Shown piece by piece: positions 17,579-25,170 of a DNA stretch of 64,000 nucleotides; position 1 is the stretch's first letter; every line of letters starts with the position of its first letter. This DNA comes from Bog-756 sp963777665 (GTDB lineage: Bacteria; Actinomycetota; Acidimicrobiia; Acidimicrobiales; RAAP-2), in NCBI GenBank assembly GCA_963777665.1, contig CAVZRJ010000012.1, forward strand, positions 1 through 64,000, in the 5' to 3' direction. The position numbers and the translations under genes are program-made. The notes below the pieces were generated by a model, which saw nothing but the letters and a program-made list of their open reading frames with translations, was not told the origin of the DNA and made no database searches.

Positions 17579-19015
17579 TCACCCGCGGGAGCAGGCGGCA
17601 CCGAGCTCGTGGGCGGCACCATGCCAGCCCGGCTCGTCGGTGACCGGAAAGAAGTCGCCGGTCGCCAGGTCCTGCTCGTAGGGAACCTGTGGGGGTGCGC
17701 CTGCGGCGACGTCGGACACGGCAGCGAGCAGCGCCTCGATGTCGGCACCCGAAGTACCGAGTCCCGCACTGGCCCGGACCGCCCCGGGGATGTTCCGGTG
17801 GTCGCCCCCGAGTACGTCGGTTCGGTAGGCGTCGACCTCGGCGGCGCCGAGACCGAGGAGGCGCACCACATAGGGGTGGGCGCAGAAGCAGCCGTGGCGC
17901 ACCGCGATGCCGTATTCGGCGCTCAGCCTGGCCGCGACCAGGGCATGGTGGACGCCGTCGACAGTGAACGCCGCCACCGGGAGGGTGGGGGCCTCCGTGC
18001 CCTCTCCCGCGGGACCCCTGGGCCCGAGCAACCGGACACCCTCGATGGCCGAGAGTCCGGCGTGCAACCGGGTGGCGAGGGTGGACTCGTGGGCGGCCAA
18101 CGCCTCCCACCCGACATCGTGGAGGGCGTCGATGGCTGCATGCAGGGCGACCGCCCCGACCACGTTCGGCGATCCTGCCTCCTCCCGGTCGGGAGGGGCC
18201 GTCCAGATCACCTCGTCCAGGTCCACGAGGTCGACGGCACCGCCACCGGCGAGGAACGGGTCCCCGGTCTCGAACAGGGCGCGCGGTCCGATCAGGGCGC
18301 CGGAGCCGAAGGGGGCGTAGAGCTTGTGTCCGCTGAAGGCGAGGTAGTCGGCGGTCGCAGGGAGCGGCCGGTGGGGTGCGAGCTGGGCCGCATCGACGAG
18401 CACCGGCACCCCGCGCCGATGGGCCGCGTCGATGATGTCGTCGATCGGTGGCAGCCACCCGGTCACGTTGGAGGCGCCGGTGATCGCCAGCAGCGCCGGG
18501 GGCGGCCCCCCGGCATCGAGCGCGGCGACAACGTCGTCGAGGGAGAACGTGCCCGCGGTACCGCACTCCACGTAGCGGCGCTCCGCCATACGTCCCCAGG
18601 GCAGGAGGTTGGCGTGGTGCTCGACGACGGTGGTCACCACCACGTCGGTGGGCGCCAGCCGGAGCCGGTAGGCCAGGTGGTTGATTGCCTCGGTGGTGTT
18701 GCGGCAGAGGATGGCCACGTCAGGTCCGTCCTCGTCGCGGCCGGCGAAGGCCAGGACGGCTCGGCGGGCGTCCTCGTAGGCGGCGGTCGCGCGACGAGAC
18801 CGGTATCCGGCGCCGCGGTGGACGCTCGAGTACGAGGGGAGGAACGCCTCGACCCGGGCCGTCACCGCCGGGTGGGCCTGAGTGGACGCGGCCTGGTCGA
18901 GCTCGACGGCCGGGCGCGCGATCCCGTCGAGGCAGGGCACCAACTGCCCGGCGCCGACCAGGAGGGCGAGTGCATCGGCCGGGTCGGCCGGGCTGTGTCG
19001 GATCTCGCGCTCCAC
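17579..19015 (-). CDS. Class V aminotransferase, cysteine desulfurase-like
   Basis: A 478-residue PLP enzyme of the NifS/SufS/Csd group. The PLP lysine is in ADYLAFSGHKLYAPFGSG, the Asp and His contacts in GVPVLVDAAQLAPH and TTVVEHHANLLPW, and a Cys pair in VRHGCFCAHPYV at the position of the desulfurase active-site loop. It might supply sulfur from cysteine or act on another substrate. It is not next to other suf genes. The GTG at 19015 (VEREIRHS) is chosen over the GTG at 19024 because a TAGGGT -10 box overlaps the latter and lies 7 bases before the former. It is transcribed divergently from the DksA-like gene. Confidence 0.8.
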   Translation of the reverse strand: MEREIRHSPADPADALALLVGAGQLVPCLDGIARPAVELDQAASTQAHPAVTARVEAFLPSYSSVHRGAGYRSRRATAAYEDARRAVLAFAGRDEDGPDVAILCRNTTEAINHLAYRLRLAPTDVVVTTVVEHHANLLPWGRMAERRYVECGTAGTFSLDDVVAALDAGGPPPALLAITGASNVTGWLPPIDDIIDAAHRRGVPVLVDAAQLAPHRPLPATADYLAFSGHKLYAPFGSGALIGPRALFETGDPFLAGGGAVDLVDLDEVIWTAPPDREEAGSPNVVGAVALHAAIDALHDVGWEALAAHESTLATRLHAGLSAIEGVRLLGPRGPAGEGTEAPTLPVAAFTVDGVHHALVAARLSAEYGIAVRHGCFCAHPYVVRLLGLGAAEVDAYRTDVLGGDHRNIPGAVRASAGLGTSGADIEALLAAVSDVAAGAPPQVPYEQDLATGDFFPVTDEPGWHGAAHELGAACSRG

Positions 19016-19022
19016 CCGGCTC

Positions 19023-19057
19023 ACCCTACGGGACCCCCCGATGGACGCGGGTACGCT
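19023..19057. promoter_or_regulatory. Back-to-back -10 boxes between csd-like and dksA-like genes
   Basis: On the minus strand TAGGGT (19023-19028) lies 7 bases before the GTG at 19015. On the plus strand TACGCT (19052-19057) lies 8 bases before the ATG at 19066. Both spacings would produce messages that begin at the start codon. The two promoters are only about 25 bp apart. Confidence 0.5.
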
Positions 19058-19065
19058 GACCCGGC

Positions 19066-19455
19066 ATGGAGACCGGGTCGTTCACGGAGGCGGTGGCCGA
19101 CACCGCGGAGGCAACCGGTGGGGAGGATGTCCAGCGGCGGTCGATCGACGCAGTGGACGCCCTCCTCGACGAAGTCGAGCAGGCTCTGGCCCGACTCGAC
19201 GACGGCAGCTACGGCCGCTGCGAGCAATGCGGTGAGCCGATCGCCGAGGAGCGCCTGATCGAGCTCGCCATCGTCCGGACCTGTGGGCCGTGCGCCGGCA
19301 ACGGCACGCCCGAGCCCGCCCCGACGGCCTCAGCCTGGTCCGTGCCGGTGTCCGAGCCCGCTGCGCTGCTCGCCGACGACAACGCCGAAGACGATGCTGA
19401 CGACTCTGCCGACGACACCATCGACTTCAGCGCCGACGACACCATCGACGACTGA
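19066..19455 (+). CDS. DksA/TraR-family zinc finger protein
   Basis: A 129-residue protein. Residues 20-70 form a helical hairpin (DAVDALLDEVEQALARLDDG) followed by the DksA/TraR C4 zinc finger (YGRCEQCGEPIAEERLIELA and RTCGPC). The family binds RNA polymerase through its secondary channel or has lost that role. The C-terminus is strongly acidic (a run of DD-containing repeats ending DDTIDD), unlike DksA itself, and might contact basic proteins or be a disordered tail. It has its own promoter and stands alone, converging on sodN. Confidence 0.8.
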   Translation: METGSFTEAVADTAEATGGEDVQRRSIDAVDALLDEVEQALARLDDGSYGRCEQCGEPIAEERLIELAIVRTCGPCAGNGTPEPAPTASAWSVPVSEPAALLADDNAEDDADDSADDTIDFSADDTIDD

Positions 19456-19520
19456 CACCAACCATCGACAGACTCGTACGGGCGGGCCGCTGCCTCTGAG
19501 GTGCGACCGGGACTCCGCTC

Positions 19521-19937
19521 CTACTTCTTCGACTCCCAGAACATCTTGTCGATGGCTGCGATCTCGGACAGCAGACGGTCGGCCACGGCCACGTCGTTGG
19601 TCTTCTTGGCCTCCCCGGCGGTCTTTGTGGCCTTCCAGAACATGTCGTGGAGGTTGGGGAAGCGCTCGAGGTGCTCGGGCTTGAAGTAGTCCGTCCAGAG
19701 GACCCACAGATGGTGCTTGACCAGGTCGGAGCGTTCTTCCTTGATCAGGATGGCCCGGACCTTGAAGGCCTCGTCGTTCGAGGCGTTGTACTTCTCCATG
19801 ACGGCTTTGACCGACTCCGCCTCGATGCGGGCCTGGGCCGGGTCGTAGACGCCACAGGGAAGATCGCAGTGCGCGTGCACGGGTGTCGGTTGCGAAAGGC
19901 GGTCGGCGAGAGCGAACAGGTGGTCGGCGATGCGCAT
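19521..19937 (-). CDS. sodN: Nickel superoxide dismutase precursor
   Basis: A 138-residue precursor. After a propeptide of about 22 residues comes HCDLPCGVYDPAQ, the nickel hook that binds Ni through the His1 amine and imidazole and through Cys2 and Cys6 once the propeptide is removed. The rest is the four-helix NiSOD fold (AVMEKYNASNDEAFKVRAIL, HHLWVLWTDYFKP). It turns superoxide into oxygen and hydrogen peroxide in the cytoplasm. The ATG at 19937 is favoured: a GAGGAG site precedes it and the propeptide has normal length. The maturation peptidase is encoded divergently 127 bp away. Confidence 0.95.
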   Translation of the reverse strand: MRIADHLFALADRLSQPTPVHAHCDLPCGVYDPAQARIEAESVKAVMEKYNASNDEAFKVRAILIKEERSDLVKHHLWVLWTDYFKPEHLERFPNLHDMFWKATKTAGEAKKTNDVAVADRLLSEIAAIDKMFWESKK

Positions 19938-20064
19938 GGGATGACTCCTCGGTTTTCCTGGGGTAGGGGCTTGCGGCGGACGGTCGGCGATGGACAGTGC
20001 AACGGCGGTAGGCGACCGGTGCCGGGCGGACCGGGGTCGGACACCGTCTGCTACAGAGTGGGGC

Positions 20065-21060
20065 ATGGGCCGCACCGGCGCCACCTTACCCAGGTTCGTC
20101 CGGTCGCGAGCCCTGCGTTGGACGACGTCCGCCCTGGCAGCCGCAGCCGGAGTGGCCGCGGCCCGCGCCGTTCGCCGGGTCGAGGTGGTCGGCGGGTCGA
20201 TGGCCCCGGCCCTGCTCGCCGGAGACCGGCTTGTGGTGGTGAGCCGCCCCTTCGGCCTTCAGGCGTGGCCGGAACCGGGAGGCGTGGTTGCCGTCCGGGA
20301 TCCCCGGGAACCCTCCCGGGTGCTGGTCAAGCGGGTCGGCACCGTGGACCGTGCTTCGGGCACGTTGGAGGTGTTCGGCGATGCCGCCGACCGGAGCAGC
20401 GACAGCCGCCTCTTCGGCCCGGTGGCCCGGTCAGCCCTGGTCGGACGCGCCGTCTACCGGTATGGCCCTCGAGGACGCAGCGGCCCTGGCCCATGGCGGG
20501 GGAGTACGATCGACCCGATGCCCAGCCACAAGGATGATCCCGGCCGCCTGCTGACCAGCACGTACCTCGACGACGTGGGGAGCCGGTCGCTCGACGACAT
20601 CCGCGCCATGCGCACCGAATGCCAGGAAGCCGAAGTGGACCTCTCGTACCTCCGGCGTCTCGTACAGGGCCGCCTCGACATCGTCCACGCCTTCCTCGAC
20701 CGCCCGGAGGGCGGAAAGGCCCCGGATCTGGCCAGCCTGGTCGATGACCTGCCCGGCATCCTCTCCTCCGGCCATGGGCGCCCGGCCGGTCCCGGCCGCC
20801 TGCCCCAGCTGCTCTCCCCCGACACCGAGGAGTCCGACCTCACAGCGGAGCTCGACGCGATCCTCGGGGCGGACGAGGTCGGGACGCTCGGCGATCTCGA
20901 CCGCGACCAGCTCCGCGACCTGGCTGACCGTCTCGGCGACCTCGAACGATCGATCTCCTTCGACCGACGCGCCCTCCACGAACGCATCGACGTACTCCAG
21001 GCCGAGCTGGTCGAGCGCCACAAATCGGGGCGCGCCTCGGTCGACGGCCTGCTCTCGTGA
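20065..21060 (+). CDS. sodX: NiSOD maturation peptidase (SodX-like), reading in frame into an RsiG-like domain
   Basis: The first 150 residues are a small S26-family (signal-peptidase-like) protein: a hydrophobic N-terminal segment (TTSALAAAAGVAAARAV), then VVGGSMAPALLAGDRLVVV with the catalytic Ser, and VLVKRVGTVDRASG with the Lys base. Such peptidases beside sodN remove the NiSOD propeptide. The frame has no stop and continues for another 180 residues through the RsiG-like protein starting at 20518. It is not clear whether the cell makes a fusion, or whether an indel has removed the sodX stop and two proteins exist. An independent promoter and ATG for the second part favour at least some separate product. 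Confidence 0.7.
   Translation: MGRTGATLPRFVRSRALRWTTSALAAAAGVAAARAVRRVEVVGGSMAPALLAGDRLVVVSRPFGLQAWPEPGGVVAVRDPREPSRVLVKRVGTVDRASGTLEVFGDAADRSSDSRLFGPVARSALVGRAVYRYGPRGRSGPGPWRGSTIDPMPSHKDDPGRLLTSTYLDDVGSRSLDDIRAMRTECQEAEVDLSYLRRLVQGRLDIVHAFLDRPEGGKAPDLASLVDDLPGILSSGHGRPAGPGRLPQLLSPDTEESDLTAELDAILGADEVGTLGDLDRDQLRDLADRLGDLERSISFDRRALHERIDVLQAELVERHKSGRASVDGLLS
20505..20510 (+). promoter_or_regulatory. -10 box for the RsiG-like gene
   Basis: TACGAT lies 7 bases before the ATG at 20518, inside the frame of the upstream peptidase gene. It predicts a leaderless message for the RsiG-like protein. Confidence 0.5.
20518..21060 (+). CDS. rsiG: RsiG-like c-di-GMP-binding anti-sigma factor
   Basis: A 180-residue helical protein. 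Residues about 38-55 (EVDLSYLRRLVQGRLD) fit the c-di-GMP signature E(X)3S(X)2R(X)3Q(X)3D of RsiG in full. A second copy near residues 145-161 (ERSISFDRRALHERID) fits except for His in place of Gln. In Streptomyces, RsiG holds the sigma factor WhiG when c-di-GMP is bound; homologues are widespread in actinobacteria, often labelled aerial mycelium formation protein. The middle section (residues 70-125) is acidic and likely flexible. The next gene, an XRE regulator, overlaps by 4 bp. The sigma partner is not in the window. The function is inferred from the motifs alone. Confidence 0.7.
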   Translation: MPSHKDDPGRLLTSTYLDDVGSRSLDDIRAMRTECQEAEVDLSYLRRLVQGRLDIVHAFLDRPEGGKAPDLASLVDDLPGILSSGHGRPAGPGRLPQLLSPDTEESDLTAELDAILGADEVGTLGDLDRDQLRDLADRLGDLERSISFDRRALHERIDVLQAELVERHKSGRASVDGLLS

Positions 21061-21536
21061 CCGACCCGGTTCGCCCGGACGGGAACCCGTTCGTCAAGGA
21101 CCTCCCCGAACGACTCAACGAGCTCGGATCGTTCATCCGCGAGCAACGGAGTTCGGCGAGGCTCTCCCTCCGTCGTCTCTCCGAGCTGGCCGGGATCTCG
21201 AACCCATATCTGAGCCAGATCGAGCGCGGCCTCCGCCGCCCGTCGGCCGAGATCCTCCAGCAGATCGCCAAGGCCCTGCGCATCTCGGCGGAGACCCTGT
21301 ACGTCCAGGCCGGGATCCTGGAGCGGCCCGACGGGGACACCGACCTCACCCGACACATCTTCGCCGACCACCACCTGACCGAGGACCAGCGTCAGGCGAT
21401 GATGCAGATCTACCTCTCCTTCCGCCACGAGAACGAGAACGTGGACGGCCACGGCCCGGTGGGCGAACCCGACGCGACCAGCGACGATGCCGCAAGTGCC
21501 CAGGGTGTGGCCGGTTCGGCGGCGGCCGCCGGGTGA
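21057..21536 (+). CDS. XRE-family transcriptional regulator
   Basis: A 159-residue protein with a Cro/CI-type helix-turn-helix at residues 22-80 (LSLRRLSELAGISNPYLSQI, followed by ERGLRRPSAEILQQIAKAL). A middle segment (LTEDQRQAMMQIYLSFRHEN) may mediate dimerisation, and a low-complexity tail is rich in Ala and Asp. The GTG start overlaps the stop of the RsiG-like gene as GTGA, so the two are likely co-translated. No small-molecule domain is present. Its targets are unknown. Confidence 0.8.
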   Translation: MTDPVRPDGNPFVKDLPERLNELGSFIREQRSSARLSLRRLSELAGISNPYLSQIERGLRRPSAEILQQIAKALRISAETLYVQAGILERPDGDTDLTRHIFADHHLTEDQRQAMMQIYLSFRHENENVDGHGPVGEPDATSDDAASAQGVAGSAAAAG

Positions 21537-21550
21537 CGGGGGCCTCCCGG

Positions 21551-21556
21551 TAGGAT
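21551..21556 (+). promoter_or_regulatory. -10 box of mshA
   Basis: TAGGAT lies 9 bases before the ATG of mshA, in the 29-bp gap after the XRE gene, and suggests that mshA starts its own transcript with little or no leader. Confidence 0.5.
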
Positions 21557-21565
21557 CGGCGGCGC

Positions 21566-22828
21566 ATGAAGCGTCTGGCCGTCCTCTCCCTCCACACTTC
21601 GCCCCTGGCCCAACCCGGCACCGGGGACGGCGGCGGCATGAACGTGTACGTGCGTGAGCTCTCTTCGGCACTGGCCCGCGCCGGCGTGCTCTGCGACGTG
21701 TACACGCGGGCCTGGTCGGACGACCTCGCACCGGTGCTCGACATCGAGCCCGGGTTCCGGGTCCACCACATCCCCGCCGGACCGCCGAGGCCGGTGTCCA
21801 AGGAGGCGCTCCCGGACGTCATCGACGAATTCGCCGAGGGCGTGATCAAATCGATCACCACCACCGGTGCCTACGGCGGTGACGACGCCCCTCCGTTCGA
21901 CGCGGTCCACGCCAACTACTGGCTGAGCGGGGTCGCCGGCCACGCGATCAAGCATCAGCTCAACCTGCCCCTGGTGTCGACCTTCCACACCCTCGACCGG
22001 GTCAAGGCGGAGTCGAGCCCCGAGGAGGTCGAGGCCCACTCCTCCCATCTGCGGGCAGAGGCCGAGGCCACGATCATCCGGTGTTCCGACACGGTGCTCG
22101 CGTCGTGCTCGGTGGAGGCGGCCCAGCTCTCCGAGCTCTACGGCGCCGACCCCTCCAGGATCCGCATCGTCGCCCCCGGTGTCGAGCACGCCTTCTTCGG
22201 ACCAGGCGACCGCGCGCAGGCCCGTCGGGCACTCGGACTGCCGGCCAGCGGCCCCCTCCTGCTCTTCGTCGGCCGCATCCAGCCGCTGAAGGGCGCGGGC
22301 GTCGCGGTCTCGGCCCTCGCGTCGCTCGTCCGGGACCACCCCGACGCCCATCTGGTCGTGGTCGGCGGCCCGAGCGGCCCGCACGGGGACGAGGAGGTGG
22401 CGCACATCGTCTCCCTGGTCGCCGAGCTCGGCGTCGAGGGACAGGTCGTCTTCGTGCCGCCCCGTCCCCACGAGCTGCTCTCCACCTTCTACCGTGCGGC
22501 CGACGTCTGCCTGGTCCCGAGCCGGTCCGAGTCCTTCGGGCTGGTCGCCCTCGAAGCCGCGGCCTGCGGCACGCCGGTGGTGGCCTCCGACGTGGGCGGT
22601 CTCGGCAGCCTGGTCGATCACGGTCGGACGGGCTACCTGGTCGAGGACGCCGACCCCGAGGCCTATGCGGCTTGGGTGCGTCAGATCCTGGCCGAGCCGC
22701 TGCTCGCCGAGCGGCTCAGCACCGGCTCCGTCCTCCGGGCCCGTCGCTACACCTGGGCGCGCGCCGCCCACCTGCTGGTCGAGATCTACGCCGAGCTCAC
22801 CACAGGCCGCCTCGTCGAGTGCTCGTGA
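21566..22828 (+). CDS. mshA: D-inositol 3-phosphate glycosyltransferase (mycothiol synthesis)
   Basis: A 420-residue GT4 glycosyltransferase. MshA joins UDP-GlcNAc to 1-L-myo-inositol 1-phosphate, the first step to mycothiol. The N-terminal domain has the acceptor-side GDGGGMNVYVRELSSAL motif, VHANYWLSG and STFHTLDRVKAESSPEE. The C-terminal domain has LLLFVGRIQPLKGAG and the donor-binding PSRSESFGLVALEAAACGTP with its EX7E pair. Length and motifs fit MshA, and the next gene is the YbjN protein usually found after mshA. The other mycothiol genes are not in the window. Confidence 0.9.
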   Translation: MKRLAVLSLHTSPLAQPGTGDGGGMNVYVRELSSALARAGVLCDVYTRAWSDDLAPVLDIEPGFRVHHIPAGPPRPVSKEALPDVIDEFAEGVIKSITTTGAYGGDDAPPFDAVHANYWLSGVAGHAIKHQLNLPLVSTFHTLDRVKAESSPEEVEAHSSHLRAEAEATIIRCSDTVLASCSVEAAQLSELYGADPSRIRIVAPGVEHAFFGPGDRAQARRALGLPASGPLLLFVGRIQPLKGAGVAVSALASLVRDHPDAHLVVVGGPSGPHGDEEVAHIVSLVAELGVEGQVVFVPPRPHELLSTFYRAADVCLVPSRSESFGLVALEAAACGTPVVASDVGGLGSLVDHGRTGYLVEDADPEAYAAWVRQILAEPLLAERLSTGSVLRARRYTWARAAHLLVEIYAELTTGRLVECS

Positions 22829-23340
22829 CCGACGAGTGGGCCGGCATCCTCGGAGCTGACGAACGCGAACAGGTGTGCGCCAGGATCGACGCCTGGGCGG
22901 CCCGTGAGCTCGCCGCCGACGGTGCCCTGGTGGCGGTCGACCGCCAGGCGGGGGGCGACCCGATCACGGGAGCTCCGAGGTGGTATCTCCGGCTGCGTGG
23001 CGAGGAGAAGGAATTCGTGACCGTCTGGCTCACGTTGCGCCAGCGGACCCTCCGGCACGAGGCCCAGTTCATGCCGGCTCCAGAGACCAACATCGAAGCC
23101 ACCTGGGAGTACCTGCTCCGCCGCAACGCCGACCTGGCCGGGGTGTCCTTCGCCCTCGGGGCCGAGGACGCCATCTACCTCGTGGGCCGGGTACCGGTCT
23201 CCCGCGTCGACGACGACGAGCTCGACCGCATCATCGGGGCGTCACTGGCCTACACCGACGAGTGCTTTCCGACGGCGATGTCCATCGGGTACGCCGGTCG
23301 GTACCGTCGTGCGCCCTCGAGGGGCCCGGCTGCCTCCTGA
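22825..23340 (+). CDS. YbjN domain-containing protein
   Basis: A 171-residue protein of the YbjN/type III secretion chaperone-like fold (WYLRLRGEEKEFVTVWLTLR, TNIEATWEYLLRRNADLAGV, DDDELDRIIGASLAYTDECF). It follows mshA with a GTGA overlap, as in mycobacteria (Rv0486-Rv0487). The function is not known; a role as a chaperone or binding partner of MshA is a guess from the conserved neighbourhood. A short basic tail ends the protein. Confidence 0.75.
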   Translation: MTDEWAGILGADEREQVCARIDAWAARELAADGALVAVDRQAGGDPITGAPRWYLRLRGEEKEFVTVWLTLRQRTLRHEAQFMPAPETNIEATWEYLLRRNADLAGVSFALGAEDAIYLVGRVPVSRVDDDELDRIIGASLAYTDECFPTAMSIGYAGRYRRAPSRGPAAS

Positions 23341-23387
23341 CCTGCACCCGGGCGGCACGGGAGCCGGGGCGACGAGGGGCTCACTGG

Positions 23388-23393
23388 TAGCGT
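23388..23393 (+). promoter_or_regulatory. -10 box of proC
   Basis: TAGCGT lies 7 bases before the ATG at 23401 and supports that start over the upstream GTG at 23392. Confidence 0.45.
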
Positions 23394-23400
23394 GCGCGTG

Positions 23401-24192
23401 ATGGCTCCCAAGCTCCTGGTGGTCGGCGGCGGCAAGATGGGTGGTGCCCTGGTGACCGGGCTCCTGGGTGCCGGATGGGCTTCTGTCGACGATCTCTGGG
23501 TGACCGAGACCGATTCCTCCCAGCGGCGGTCCCTCGAGGAGGCCCACCCAGGGCTCACGGTGACCGCGGGGCCGGTGGAGGCCCCCGACATCCTGCTGGC
23601 GGTCAAGCCCGACGTCGCAGAGGCCGCCGCCCGCACGCTGGCCGCGACCGGCGCGAGGCGGGTGCTCTCGATCGTGGCCGGCCTCTCCTCGGCACGGCTC
23701 GAAGCCGCCCTGCCCGCCGGCAGCGTCGTGGTGCGGGCCATGCCCAACACGCCCTCGCTGATCGGCGCCGGTGTCGCCGGCCTCTCGGGGGGCATCGCGG
23801 CGACCTCGGCCGATCTCGATTGGGCCGAGGGGATCCTGGGCGCTGTCGGCACCGTGGTCCGGCTGCCGGAGCGGCACCTCGACGCCGTGACCGGCATCTC
23901 CGGTTCCGGGCCTGCCTACGTCTTCCTGGTTGCCGAGGCGCTCATCGAGGCGGGGGTCGCGGCCGGGCTCCCCCGTGACACCAGCCGGCAGCTGGTGGTG
24001 GGCACGCTCCTCGGGTCCTCGCGCATGCTGGACGAAACGGGGGAGGACCCGGCCGAGCTGCGGGCCGCGGTGACCTCTCCGGGAGGCACCACCGCCGCGG
24101 CGCTGCGCACCCTCGAGTTCAAAGCGGTCCGTTCGGCGTTCATCGAGGCGGTGGTCGCGGCCACCGAACGGTCGAAGCAGCTCGGTCGGTGA
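23401..24192 (+). CDS. proC: Pyrroline-5-carboxylate reductase
   Basis: A 263-residue enzyme that reduces 1-pyrroline-5-carboxylate to proline with NAD(P)H. It has the Rossmann motif LLVVGGGKMGGALVTGLL, the conserved VRAMPNTPSLIGAGVAGL block, and the signature near the C-terminus ISGSGPAYVFLVAEALIEAG plus TSPGGTTAAALRTLE. Full length. The stop overlaps the next start as GTGA, tying it to the SAM hydrolase gene. No other proline gene is nearby. Confidence 0.93.
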   Translation: MAPKLLVVGGGKMGGALVTGLLGAGWASVDDLWVTETDSSQRRSLEEAHPGLTVTAGPVEAPDILLAVKPDVAEAAARTLAATGARRVLSIVAGLSSARLEAALPAGSVVVRAMPNTPSLIGAGVAGLSGGIAATSADLDWAEGILGAVGTVVRLPERHLDAVTGISGSGPAYVFLVAEALIEAGVAAGLPRDTSRQLVVGTLLGSSRMLDETGEDPAELRAAVTSPGGTTAAALRTLEFKAVRSAFIEAVVAATERSKQLGR

Positions 24193-25109
24193 CCCCGCCC
24201 GTCCCGGCCGCGGGCGAAGCGCCGGCCGTCTACTTCCTCTCCGACTACGGCCTCGACGACGAGTTCGTGGGCGTGGTCCACGCAGTCATCCACCGCCGCG
24301 CCCCCTCGGTGCCGGTGATCGACCTCTCGCACGGCGTCCCACCGTTCGACGTGGCCGCCGGCGCCGCCCTCCTCGCCCGTGCCGCCCCGCATCTCGGAGC
24401 CGGGGTCGTGCTCGCGGTGGTCGATCCCGGGGTGGGCTCCGATCGGCGACCGGTCGCGATCGGGGTCCGGTCGCCGGCAGGTGGACCGGGCTGGCTGGTC
24501 GGACCGGACAACGGGTTGCTCGTCCCCGCCGCCGACGCACTCGGTGGGGCGGAGCGGGTGATCGTGCCGACCCGCGCCGACCGCGGACCCGTGGTGGCCG
24601 GGGCCACGTTCGACGGCCGGGATCTCTTCGCCCCGGGCGCCGCCCACCTTGCGCTCGGGCACGACCCGGACGACCTCGGACCGTCCGCCGACCTGCAGAC
24701 CCTGGTCGGGTCGGGAGCGGCTGCCGCCGGGCCGGTGGCCGGAGCGGGCCCGGTCCTGCTCGCCCCGGTCGGGTGGGTCGACCGGTTCGGCAACGTCCAG
24801 CTCCGGATCGACCCCGAAGCCGTGGCGGACCTGCTCGGACCCCCGGGGGCGCGGTTGCAGATCGCGCTCGGTCCGCAGGGCGATCCAGGCGGGACGCCGG
24901 CATCCCGGACCGACGACCGTCCCGAGGGATTCGGTCCGTGGACCGAAGTGCGCCGGGTCATCGCGTTCGGCGATCTCGGACCGGGAGAGCTGGGTCTCCT
25001 CCTCGACGCCAACGGACGGCCGGCCCTGGTGCGCGACCGGTCCTCGGCGGCCGCCCACCTGGGCATCGACGGCTCCGGGCGCATGGTGGCGCTGCGAGCG
25101 TGCGGCTGA
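24189..25109 (+). CDS. SAM hydroxide adenosyltransferase (DUF62/SAM hydrolase)
   Basis: A 306-residue protein of the SAM hydrolase/chlorinase/fluorinase family. The family motifs are present: FLSDYGLDDEFVGVVHAVI, VIDLSHGVPPFDV, VVDPGVGSDRRPVAIG, VGPDNGLLVPAADAL and ATFDGRDLFAPGAAHLA. Members with the DRH-type arrangement split S-adenosylmethionine into adenosine and methionine with water; nothing suggests a halide-using enzyme. The C-terminal domain (from about residue 180) has the barrel typical of the family. It is coupled to proC by a 4-bp overlap. Confidence 0.85.
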   Translation: MTPPVPAAGEAPAVYFLSDYGLDDEFVGVVHAVIHRRAPSVPVIDLSHGVPPFDVAAGAALLARAAPHLGAGVVLAVVDPGVGSDRRPVAIGVRSPAGGPGWLVGPDNGLLVPAADALGGAERVIVPTRADRGPVVAGATFDGRDLFAPGAAHLALGHDPDDLGPSADLQTLVGSGAAAAGPVAGAGPVLLAPVGWVDRFGNVQLRIDPEAVADLLGPPGARLQIALGPQGDPGGTPASRTDDRPEGFGPWTEVRRVIAFGDLGPGELGLLLDANGRPALVRDRSSAAAHLGIDGSGRMVALRACG

Positions 25110-25157
25110 GACGCCGGGGCCTCCCGGTCGGGGCTGCGCTCCGCCGCCGCGCGGCCC

Positions 25158-25163
25158 TACGAT
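25158..25163 (+). promoter_or_regulatory. -10 box of rex
   Basis: TACGAT lies 7 bases before the GTG of rex, predicting a leaderless message and supporting the chosen start. Confidence 0.5.
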
Positions 25164-25170
25164 CCAGCCA

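Noticed and set aside
18685..19059. Plus-strand frame of 124 residues opposite the start of the csd-like gene
   Set aside because: Arg/Gly-rich shadow of the cysteine desulfurase-like gene; no motif and no promoter of its own.
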